A stretch of DNA of 32,355 bases from Thermoflexia bacterium (lineage in GTDB: Bacteria; Chloroflexota; Anaerolineae; B4-G1). Of the stretch, positions 1-6,218 are shown one piece after another. A program made the position numbers and the translations under genes. The stretch lies in NCBI GenBank assembly GCA_011192155.1, contig DUEK01000016.1:1-32355 (forward strand), written 5' to 3'. How positions within the stretch are numbered: position 1 is the stretch's first letter; each line of letters starts with the position of its first letter. Below the pieces are notes generated by a model. It made no database searches. It was not told the DNA's origin and worked only from the letters and a program-made list of their open reading frames with translations.

Positions 1-144
1 CAGTAGATCCAAAATGTTACGACAACAAGACCTCGGAGGTCTCTCGAGAGCACCTTTGCCGGTAAAAACGGGCGCAATCTAAGCAATTTTGCTGCCAATG
101 TCACCTTCCGAGACCTCCGAGGTCTGAGAAATTTGGATCTACTG
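1..144 (+). repeat. Family A MITE-like element, copy A1 (complete)
   Basis: The element begins at the first base of the window with CAGTAGATCC and ends with GGATCTACTG. Subterminal inverted repeats AGACCTCGGAGGTCT and AGACCTCCGAGGTCT (about positions 31-45 and 111-125) are exact reverse complements of each other. The right flank 145-149 is AGTCT. Its A and G form part of the minus-strand TAG stop codon of yidC (150-148). It has two extra bases (GA) near the right end compared with copy A2. There is no coding capacity; a non-autonomous mobile element is inferred. Confidence 0.85.
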
Positions 145-147
145 AGT

Positions 148-897
148 CTACTTGGTCCCTGCGCCATTCGTCTTGATAAAGTAGTATTGGGCGACCCGAA
201 TCAAGCTAGAGATGATAAAGTAGATGGAAAGCCCCGTGGGATAGCTGAGGGTAAACATCATCATCATCAATGGCATCATCGTCTGCATCGTCTGCATCTG
301 CTGGGCCATTGCCGATCCCTGAGATTTGTCATCGCTACTGCTACTGGCGGCGGTGGGCGGAGTCATCAGCTTTTGCTGTAACCAATATGTGACAAAGACC
401 AGGACAGGCAAGGTGTACGACCACCACTGGGCCATGCTGGGTGGCCGGCCCAGATCCATCCCCAAGAACGTGCTCTGCAGCGGCACAAGCCCCACGACAC
501 CGGGCAGCCACTTGTAGATGTGGTGAGAGAACTTGAACAGATCCAAAGGGGTAGAGGGAATACAGTATTTGATGGCCCCGATGAGGCCAAACCAAATCGG
601 CATCTGGATCAAGAGAGGCAAGCAGCCGCTCATAGGGTTGATGCCCGCTTTCTTATACAACTGCATCTGTTCCTGCGCCAGTTTCTCTTTATCTTTGGCG
701 TACTTTTTTTGCAACTTTTCCAGTTCCGGCTGGAACTCTTGCATCTTGCGCGATGACTTTTGTTGGTTCAACGTCAGCGGCAGGGTGAGCAGGCTGATCA
801 GGAGCGTCAATACAGCGATAGCTGCAACGGTGCTGTTCCCCAGGAACGTGTAAAGGAGCAGCATCAAGTTAGCAAATGGGTAAGCGAGAAAATACAC
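148..897 (-). CDS. yidC: YidC/Oxa1 membrane protein insertase (short, monoderm type)
   Basis: Inserts and folds membrane proteins, alone or with SecYEG. The 249-residue protein lacks the large periplasmic P1 domain of proteobacterial YidC. The first membrane segment (about 22-43) is followed by a basic coiled-coil hairpin (about 45-80). The family signature around residues 86-106 reads INPMSGCLPLLIQMPIWFG, and further membrane segments lie near 105-115, 165-180 and 207-240. A Met/Gln-rich stretch precedes the last helix. The start is GTG with an upstream GAGGAAGGA ribosome-binding site that runs into the stop codon of the preceding lipoprotein gene, so the two are cotranscribed. Oddity: the residue aligning with the conserved groove arginine (E. 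coli R366) appears to be Ser35 in LTLLISLLTLPLT. Family assignment is secure; the role is from family knowledge. Confidence 0.95.
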   Translation of the reverse strand: MYFLAYPFANLMLLLYTFLGNSTVAAIAVLTLLISLLTLPLTLNQQKSSRKMQEFQPELEKLQKKYAKDKEKLAQEQMQLYKKAGINPMSGCLPLLIQMPIWFGLIGAIKYCIPSTPLDLFKFSHHIYKWLPGVVGLVPLQSTFLGMDLGRPPSMAQWWSYTLPVLVFVTYWLQQKLMTPPTAASSSSDDKSQGSAMAQQMQTMQTMMPLMMMMFTLSYPTGLSIYFIISSLIRVAQYYFIKTNGAGTK

Positions 898-911
898 GAT
901 TTATCCTTCCT

Positions 912-2039
912 CTATTCTTCTTCTTCGACTACAGGTGGATGGAACCATATCTCGCGCCCGTTATCCACGTGCAGTGCTAGTATACGCTTTTTTCCATAGA
1001 TCGGCGTCACATATACCGCCGTTTCATCCACTACCGGTGGCGAAAACATCTGACCTTCGCTTTCCACTGACCACAGTTCAAAGCCATCGGCGGTATCCAG
1101 CGCGTACAGTGTGCCATCTTCACTGGTGACGAACAACATACTGCCGTCCTCGGTCAGCGCCGGCCCCGCCCGCACCAACACGCCGAGCGGTTCACGCCAG
1201 ATCTGCTTGCCGGCATCATCCAGGGCATAGACGTTTCCGTTAACGTCGACCGTGTAGATAACGTCGTCATAGACCGCCGGCCCACCCCAGAACCAGTTCT
1301 CGCCGGAAAAGACCCAGCGCTCGGTTCCTGTTTCGGCATCTATGGCATAGAACTTGTCGTCAAAGGCGCCGACGTAGAGCGTGCCGTTTCGCAGCGCGGG
1401 CGTCCCAGCGAACGCGCCCCCGGCGTGGAAATCCCAGCGCACTTTTCCATCAGATAGGTTCAGTGCATAGAGATGGCGATCCATCGAGCCAACGTACACT
1501 GTATCTGAGATAATGAGAGGCGTAGCCCACACGCGATGCCCCGTCTCAAACTGCCATTCCAGGTCGCCGCTCTCCACGTCCAGCGCGTAGACGTTGCCGT
1601 CGCCGTTGCCAATGACGAACAACCCACCGCCCAACGCTCCACCTTCGACGTATTGGCCGGCGGCCTCATCAAAGCGCCACATCTCCCTGCCGGTATCGGA
1701 TTCCAGCGCCCAAACGACGTTCTTGGGCTGACTGAAGAAACCCGTGGACGGCACCTGCGAGGCCACAACCACGTGCTCTTTGTCCACCGCCGGAGTGACG
1801 TAAAAGACTCCACGTCCGTCATCCTCCGTGTTCTTGGGGAAAGCCCAGACAGGCTCACCGTCTGCCACGTCCAACGCCTGCACCTGCTCCATATCGGCCG
1901 CGTACAGTACATCTCCAGCGATGGTCAACCCGGTCCAACTCGTGGCCCGCGATGATCCCGAACATCCACTTGCACCTAAAAGTAACGCCGCCAGTATTGC
2001 CAGCAGCATGTACCGGCGGCGGATCAAAAATCGATTCAA
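912..2039 (-). CDS. PQQ-repeat beta-propeller lipoprotein (BamB-like)
   Basis: A 375-residue exported beta-propeller. The N-terminus has basic residues, a hydrophobic stretch (11-22) and a plausible lipobox GASGC with Cys26. After this come about seven PQQ-type repeats recognisable by recurrent LYALD, VYALD and FYAID tails and W at blade ends. The start is TTG immediately after the yidD stop codon. It is chosen because AGGAGG at 2048-2053 is spaced about eight bases from it; the alternative ATG at 2009 has no such site. The gene sits between yidD and yidC in one operon, which suggests a scaffold or chaperone role in membrane or envelope protein assembly, as BamB has. That role is inferred from position only. 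No dehydrogenase catalytic residues were recognised, so it is probably non-enzymatic. Confidence 0.85.
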   Translation of the reverse strand: MNRFLIRRRYMLLAILAALLLGASGCSGSSRATSWTGLTIAGDVLYAADMEQVQALDVADGEPVWAFPKNTEDDGRGVFYVTPAVDKEHVVVASQVPSTGFFSQPKNVVWALESDTGREMWRFDEAAGQYVEGGALGGGLFVIGNGDGNVYALDVESGDLEWQFETGHRVWATPLIISDTVYVGSMDRHLYALNLSDGKVRWDFHAGGAFAGTPALRNGTLYVGAFDDKFYAIDAETGTERWVFSGENWFWGGPAVYDDVIYTVDVNGNVYALDDAGKQIWREPLGVLVRAGPALTEDGSMLFVTSEDGTLYALDTADGFELWSVESEGQMFSPPVVDETAVYVTPIYGKKRILALHVDNGREIWFHPPVVEEEE

Positions 2040-2267
2040 TTATCTATCCTCCTCTAAATTGGGAACAGGGTCATACCCACCTGGGTTGAAAGGGTGGCAG
2101 CGGGCGACCCGCTTAACGGCCAGCCAGCCGCCGCGAAAAGCGCCGTAGCGAGCGATGGCTTCGTAACCATAGTGGGAACAGGAAGGCTCAAAACGGCACG
2201 TGGGGGGAAGCACACGAGAGAGAGTCATTTGGTAAAGACGAATCAGGCCCAGAAAAACTGTTCTCAT
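2040..2267 (-). CDS. yidD: Membrane protein insertion efficiency factor YidD
   Basis: A 75-residue protein of the YidD family, a small membrane-associated protein that aids YidC-dependent insertion. The family signature [15 protein letters not shown] (residues 24-38) is intact, as is the [14 protein letters not shown] motif near the C-terminus. An amphipathic N-terminal helix precedes them. It starts with ATG nine bases after the rnpA stop codon and ends directly against the start of the lipoprotein gene, so it is probably translationally coupled. The order rpmH-rnpA-yidD is conserved in most bacteria, which supports the call. Confidence 0.96.
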   Translation of the reverse strand: MRTVFLGLIRLYQMTLSRVLPPTCRFEPSCSHYGYEAIARYGAFRGGWLAVKRVARCHPFNPGGYDPVPNLEEDR

Positions 2268-2276
2268 TCAAGTTCT

Positions 2277-2612
2277 CTATACGCTCAACCTGGCCCGCTT
2301 TAACAACGACGCCAGCGCTTTTTCGACTTGGGTTTCTTTCACCTCGAGGATCCGCGTGCGTGCGACCAGCATCACGTCCCACCCAGTCGCAAAACTGGGG
2401 TAGAGGCGGCGGGCCGCTTCGCGCAAGAGCCGTTTAGCCCGGTTGCGCGCCACAGCATTCCCCACTCGCCGGCTGGCCGTGACGCCAACGCGGCTAAAGT
2501 CGAGTTCGTTTGGTCGCGCGACCAGCACCAGCAAGGGGTGTACCCACGATTTCCCCTCATCGTACACCCGTTGCACATCGCCCGTGTGCCGCAGCCTGAT
2601 CCGTCTCTCCAT
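2277..2612 (-). CDS. rnpA: Ribonuclease P protein component
   Basis: A 111-residue basic protein that binds the catalytic RNase P RNA and helps mature the 5' ends of tRNAs. The signature GNAVARNRAKRLLREAAR (residues about 51-68) is the RNR motif of the family. The N-terminal phenylalanine/arginine-rich strand and C-terminal helix match the usual 110-120 residue length. It begins 27 bases after the rpmH stop codon with a weak ribosome-binding site, consistent with cotranscription from the rpmH promoter. Confidence 0.96.
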   Translation of the reverse strand: MERRIRLRHTGDVQRVYDEGKSWVHPLLVLVARPNELDFSRVGVTASRRVGNAVARNRAKRLLREAARRLYPSFATGWDVMLVARTRILEVKETQVEKALASLLKRARLSV

Positions 2613-2639
2613 TCACCAGTAGCAAATTGTGCCACGTCA

Positions 2640-2840
2640 CTATGATCGGCGGCGCGGACGCTGTGAGCTTTCCTTCCAGTTCAACTTTTTGGCCCATTCT
2701 CTGGTCACGGCCAAACTGTGACGGCCCTTCCGCCGCCGCGCTTGGAGCACTCTCCTCCCGCCCGGCGTAGACATACGGGCGCGGAAGCCGTGGGTGCGCA
2801 TACGCTTGCGCTTCTTGGGTTGATACGTTCGCTTCGGCAT
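2640..2840 (-). CDS. rpmH: Large-subunit ribosomal protein bL34, with C-terminal extension
   Basis: The first 45 residues are a textbook bL34: [20 protein letters not shown] at the N-terminus, then the [11 protein letters not shown] motif and the basic tail RRRKGRHSL. The family is usually 44-47 residues, but here the frame continues for about 21 further residues containing EWAKKLNWK, giving 66 in all. The ATG at 2840 is preceded by AGGAGG at 2845-2850. It is the first gene of the rpmH-rnpA-yidD-lipoprotein-yidC operon. No dnaA gene or origin lies upstream in this window. Confidence 0.93.
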   Translation of the reverse strand: MPKRTYQPKKRKRMRTHGFRARMSTPGGRRVLQARRRKGRHSLAVTREWAKKLNWKESSQRPRRRS

Positions 2841-2912
2841 ACATCCTCCTAAAACCATCTAAACCAGTAACGGTTGGCAGTCAAGCCAACCGCCAATACC
2901 AATCGTCGGGGC

Positions 2913-2940
2913 ATTATACCCCAAACAGTGAGTTAGTCAA
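2913..2940 (-). promoter_or_regulatory. Sigma-70-type promoter of the rpmH operon
   Basis: Read on the minus strand, -35 TTGACT (2940-2935), a 16-base spacer and a perfect -10 TATAAT (2918-2913). The transcript would start near 2906 and carry a leader of about 65 bases containing a small hairpin (GGTTGGC and GCCAACC, 2872-2891) before the ribosome-binding site at 2845-2850. Confidence 0.85.
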
Positions 2941-2962
2941 TTTGTCGTATTGTCTAACACAA

Positions 2963-2989
2963 GTAGGGCAAGCTGGCAACTTGCCCTAC
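2963..2989 (-). terminator. Hairpin just past the sugar transferase stop codon
   Basis: A perfect 10-base stem GTAGGGCAAG (2963-2972) and CTTGCCCTAC (2980-2989) with a 7-base loop lies four bases past the stop codon of the upstream gene. No T-run follows on the minus strand, so it is either a factor-dependent or mRNA-end hairpin, or a short dispersed palindrome. Confidence 0.5.
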
Positions 2990-2993
2990 ACCC

Positions 2994-4409
2994 TCAATAC
3001 GCGTTCGGCGATTTCAAGAGATTGAAGAACGTGCGAATCAATATCTTGATATCCAGGAGCAATCCCCAATTCTCAATGTACCACAAATCGTACTTGGTTC
3101 TCTCGGCTATGGAGGTATCGCCGCGCAACCCATTGACCTGCGCCCAGCCAGTCATGCCCGCCTTCTCCCAGTGACGGTCCATATAACGGGGGATGGAACG
3201 GCGAAACTGGTTGACGTAAACAGGGCGCTCCGGGCGCGGCCCCACCAGGCTCATTTCCCCGATCAGTACGTTGATCAGTTGGGGTAATTCGTCCACGTTG
3301 ATGCGGCGGATGATGCGGCCCAGCCGGGTGACGCGCGGGTCATCGTCCACCGTCCAACCGGGGCCGCGGTTCTCGGCGTCCTGGCGCATAGAGCGAAACT
3401 TGAGCATCTTGAAGACGCGAGCATCAAGCCCCATCCGCTCCTGGGCATAAAACACCGGGCCGTGCGAGTCTAGCTTGACTAGCACCGCCATCAACATCAT
3501 CAGTGGCGAGATCAGAACCAGCCCACACGCCGCCCCGACGGTATCCATCAGCCGCTTGGCAGTGAGCTTCCAGCCGCGCAGGGCAATATCGCGCACGGTC
3601 AGCAGCGGCAGCCCTCCCAGGTCACCAATACTCACCTGACCGGCCATAATTTGGAACACGTCTGGAAAAACCCTGATCACCACCTTGCCCCGCTCACATT
3701 CCGAGATCAGCATCAAAATCTCTTGGTGCGTCGCTTCCGGCAGGGCAATGATGACCTCGTCAATCTGGTGCTCGTTAATGAGAGGGGCCAAGTCGCCAGA
3801 TTGCCCCAGGATGCGAGCGCCCAATGGAACTTTATCCTGACCATTGGTGTTCACGAACCCAACCACCTCGTACCCCAGGCCGGGGTTCGATTGGATCTTT
3901 TGAAAAATCATACGCCCCACATCGCCGGTACCCACGATGAGCACCTGGCTTCGTCCCCATCCACGCCTGCGCAGTCTGGCGCGAATTTGCGTATGCGTCA
4001 ATCGGCCAGCAGTGACGAGGGCAATGGTAAGCGCCCAGCCGTAGAAAATCATTCCTCGTGAATAGTCTAGTTCTAAGGGACTGTTCTTGAAAGCTAGTGA
4101 GGAGAGCGCTACCCCCATCAGCGTGCCCACTGTGGTAGAGGCGAAAATGGAGTAAAATTCATCCACGCGCGACGGCATACGGGCCGGACGGTACAAGCGA
4201 GAAAAGGCGAACACCACCAGGATAGATACGACGTGAGCCAGAACGATGCTGGCATAGTCGGGGAAACCTCCGATGTCCTGGGCCGCGTTTGGCAAGGGAA
4301 TCCAGCGGCGCAACCAATAAGCCAGCAAGAAGGACAGGCCCGCCATCACTGCATCGGTGAAAGCCAACGTGAGTACAAAGATCAGTTGGGTTTGCACTTT
4401 CGATTTCAC
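2994..4409 (-). CDS. Polyprenyl-phosphate sugar-1-phosphate transferase (exopolysaccharide priming)
   Basis: A 471-residue membrane enzyme of the polyisoprenylphosphate hexose-1-phosphate transferase family. It loads the first sugar phosphate onto undecaprenyl phosphate to start exopolysaccharide or glycan synthesis. The N-terminal half has about four membrane segments and a Rossmann-like CoA-binding-type domain (VLIVGTGDVGRMIFQKI). The C-terminal catalytic domain follows a membrane helix and carries KMLKFRSMRQDAE, NVDELPQLINVL, SLVGPRPERP and MTGWAQVNGLRGD, all hallmarks of the family. I chose the GTG at 4409: it forms a four-base GTGA overlap with the stop codon of the glycosyltransferase gene and has GGAGG upstream, so the two are translationally coupled. 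The sugar specificity cannot be read from the sequence. Confidence 0.92.
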   Translation of the reverse strand: MKSKVQTQLIFVLTLAFTDAVMAGLSFLLAYWLRRWIPLPNAAQDIGGFPDYASIVLAHVVSILVVFAFSRLYRPARMPSRVDEFYSIFASTTVGTLMGVALSSLAFKNSPLELDYSRGMIFYGWALTIALVTAGRLTHTQIRARLRRRGWGRSQVLIVGTGDVGRMIFQKIQSNPGLGYEVVGFVNTNGQDKVPLGARILGQSGDLAPLINEHQIDEVIIALPEATHQEILMLISECERGKVVIRVFPDVFQIMAGQVSIGDLGGLPLLTVRDIALRGWKLTAKRLMDTVGAACGLVLISPLMMLMAVLVKLDSHGPVFYAQERMGLDARVFKMLKFRSMRQDAENRGPGWTVDDDPRVTRLGRIIRRINVDELPQLINVLIGEMSLVGPRPERPVYVNQFRRSIPRYMDRHWEKAGMTGWAQVNGLRGDTSIAERTKYDLWYIENWGLLLDIKILIRTFFNLLKSPNAY

Positions 4410-5323
4410 ACTTTGGCCTCCGATCCGCGTCCGGCAAGAGTCCACCGCAACTGTTCGAGCCTTTGCCGCAGCGAAATGACGCCGACGATCAGCGCGTGGG
4501 CCAACCAGGGAGTATGCGCGGCATAGTGCTTGCGATAAAAAATATCCATCGCGCGATAGAATTCTACTTGAGCGCGCGGGCTGTGGCGGCTGGCCGCCCG
4601 CTTGACGTGTAGCACCGTCACAGCGGGGTTATAGTAGACTTTCCAGCCGGCTGCTTTGATACGGAAGGCCCAATCCAAGTCCTCGCCGTACATAAAGAAC
4701 TGCTCGTCCATCAAGCCCGCCTGGGCGATAGCTTCCCCGCGCACCAGCATGAACGCGCCCACGACAGAATCAATCTCGGCAACCTGATCGGGGTCAAGAT
4801 AGGTCAGGTTGTAGCGGCCAAAACGGCGACTGTGTGGGAATAGGCGCGAGAGACCCACCATCCGGTAGAAGGAAACCTCCGGTGTGGGGAACGAGCGCCG
4901 GCAGGCCAGGTCGAGCGAGCCGTCGGGAAGCGCCAGCTTGGGGCCGGCGATACCAGCCTTTGGATGCTCGGCCATAAAATCCAGCATCCGCGCCAGCGCG
5001 TCTGGCTGCAACTCGGTATCCGCGTTCAAGAGCAGCGCGAAGGCGGGTTGGTTGGCTAGTTGGTCGGTCGGTCGGTCGGTGAAGCCAAAGGCGCGCAGGC
5101 CCTGATTGTTGGCGCTGGGATAGCCCACATTCTCCGTGTTAGCGAGCAGCCGCACTTGGTGAAACTCGGCGGCGACCATCTCGGCGCTGTCGTCGGGCGA
5201 GCCGTTGTCCACGACGCACACCTCGTAGGTGAAATCGCCCTCGCTGGCGTAGACCGAGCGCAGGCAAGCTCGCAGCAGGTCACGGGTGTTGTAACTGACG
5301 ATAACAATACCTAAATCAAACAT
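4406..5323 (-). CDS. Family 2 glycosyltransferase (rhamnosyltransferase-like)
   Basis: A 305-residue GT2 enzyme. The GT-A fold is shown by DLGIVIVSYNTRDLLRACL at the N-terminus, VVDNGSPD (nucleotide-sugar binding), LLLNADTE (metal-binding DXD-like site) and the downstream EDLDWAFRIKAAGW catalytic segment. Its position upstream of and overlapping a sugar-1-phosphate transferase points to surface polysaccharide synthesis. The ATG at 5323 is preferred over an in-frame GTG at 5341, because a promoter -10 box lies at 5332-5337. The mRNA would then begin about two bases before the ATG, nearly leaderless. A run of GGTC tetranucleotides (5062-5080) lies inside the coding region. Confidence 0.92.
   Translation of the reverse strand: MFDLGIVIVSYNTRDLLRACLRSVYASEGDFTYEVCVVDNGSPDDSAEMVAAEFHQVRLLANTENVGYPSANNQGLRAFGFTDRPTDQLANQPAFALLLNADTELQPDALARMLDFMAEHPKAGIAGPKLALPDGSLDLACRRSFPTPEVSFYRMVGLSRLFPHSRRFGRYNLTYLDPDQVAEIDSVVGAFMLVRGEAIAQAGLMDEQFFMYGEDLDWAFRIKAAGWKVYYNPAVTVLHVKRAASRHSPRAQVEFYRAMDIFYRKHYAAHTPWLAHALIVGVISLRQRLEQLRWTLAGRGSEAKV
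5062..5080. repeat. Tetranucleotide repeat inside the glycosyltransferase gene
   Basis: Four perfect GGTC units plus GGT, flanked by related TTGG units on the left. On the coding strand this is ACCG repeated. It encodes a poorly conserved Thr-Asp-Arg-Pro stretch between two conserved GT2 motifs. Gain or loss of one unit would shift the frame. Confidence 0.75.
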
Positions 5324-5331
5324 GCCGCGCC

Positions 5332-5360
5332 ATTCTAACACAAAGACGCAGACGGGTCAA
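5332..5360 (-). promoter_or_regulatory. Promoter of the exopolysaccharide operon
   Basis: On the minus strand, -35 TTGACC (5360-5355), a 17-base spacer and -10 TAGAAT (5337-5332). The predicted start near 5325 lies next to the ATG at 5323, implying an almost leaderless transcript. Element B1 ends its left target duplication 12 bases upstream of the -35 box. Confidence 0.75.
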
Positions 5361-5376
5361 ACAACCATTCACTCAG

Positions 5377-5558
5377 CCTATTTTCCGCACCTCTGGACAA
5401 CTTGATTTGGAGCTTGCCACTTTGTTCTCCCGAACCCAATTTGGGCAGATTCGCCGTCTGAGTCAGTGAGGAACCAGGTTTTTTCTGAAAAACCTGGTTT
5501 CTTTCCCCGACTTTTTGAAAAAGATACAAATAGGCTGCGTCAGGGTGCGAAATATAGG
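5377..5558 (+). repeat. Family B MITE-like element, copy B1
   Basis: The body starts CCTATTTTCCGCA and ends TGCGAAATATAGG, an imperfect 13-base terminal inverted repeat. It is flanked by a 5-base direct repeat CTCAG (5372-5376 and 5559-5563). An internal hairpin AACCAGGTTTTT (5472-5483) and AAAAACCTGGTT (5488-5499) closes a 4-base loop. It is immediately followed by element A2. No coding capacity. Confidence 0.85.
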
Positions 5559-5566
5559 CTCAGACT

Positions 5567-5708
5567 CAGTAGATCCAAAATGTTACGACAACAAGACCTC
5601 GGAGGTCTCTCGAGAGCGCCTTTGCCGGTAAAAACGGGCGCAATCTAAGCAATTTTGCTGCCAATGTCACCTTCCGAGACCTCCGAGGTCTGAAATTTGG
5701 ATCTACTG
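5567..5708 (+). repeat. Family A MITE-like element, copy A2
   Basis: A full-length 142-base copy, CAGTAGATCC to GGATCTACTG, with subterminal inverted repeats AGACCTCGGAGGTCT and AGACCTCCGAGGTCT. The flanks are AGACT (5562-5566) and AGCCT (5709-5713), a target duplication with one mismatch. The left flank was later the edge of the B1 insertion. Confidence 0.88.
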
Positions 5709-5713
5709 AGCCT

Positions 5714-6171
5714 GGTGTTGGTATGGCAAACCTGAATGTTGCATGTTCGAGGATGGGCAGGATGGAAACGAGAGGGGAGAAGAAAGCAAGAGAAAGGGCG
5801 GGAAGGGAAGAGGGGAGACAAAAAGCCCAAAAAACCATTTGAAAGGGTGACGCGGAAGCCGGTGTGTGAGCTATGTGAGACAGAAGCAGAGAAGCAAGAA
5901 AGATCGAGCGGGAGCGAGGACGAAAACAGGAGGCGGACACGAGCAAGCACTTTGGCCCGGAAGAGGAGTGCCCGTATCGCGGGTGGCTGGGGAGAGGGAA
6001 TATCATCTCGAACGGACATCCAAGTGAGGGACCGGGCTATCATTGCCAAGATGTTGATTATTTGCGCAATTGCAACGCATATTGCTTGTAGAAATTATTC
6101 ATTCACGTAAAATATCAGCGAAAAGAGAGTATACCACTTTGGTAATATTTTACATGAGGGGATACGCAAGT
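5714..6171. other. Intergenic stretch without a supported gene; purine-rich plus strand
   Basis: About 460 bases between element A2 and the sensor-kinase promoter. From about 5743 to 5960 the plus strand is strikingly rich in A and G, with runs such as GAGAGGGGAGAAGAAAGCAAG. An open frame crosses it, but its product is low-complexity Lys/Arg/Glu-rich with no ribosome-binding site, so I do not call a gene. The stretch 6046-6171 is AT-rich. Confidence 0.5.
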
Positions 6172-6200
6172 TTGAACTTATCACTACACTGTGCTATAAT
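6172..6200 (+). promoter_or_regulatory. Promoter of the membrane sensor kinase
   Basis: -35 TTGAAC (6172-6177), a 17-base spacer and perfect -10 TATAAT (6195-6200). Transcription would start near 6207, giving a leader of about 12 bases that includes the GAGG ribosome-binding site at 6211-6214. Confidence 0.8.
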
Positions 6201-6218
6201 TTCGCAAAGCGAGGAATC

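Noticed and set aside
2841-2993. Possible replication origin next to rpmH.
   Set aside because: No dnaA, dnaN or cluster of DnaA boxes is present; the region holds a promoter and hairpins only.
5736-6110. A 124-codon frame in the purine-rich intergenic stretch with CELCE in the middle.
   Set aside because: Low-complexity Lys/Arg/Glu composition, no ribosome-binding site, no recognisable domain; the strand asymmetry explains the lack of stops.
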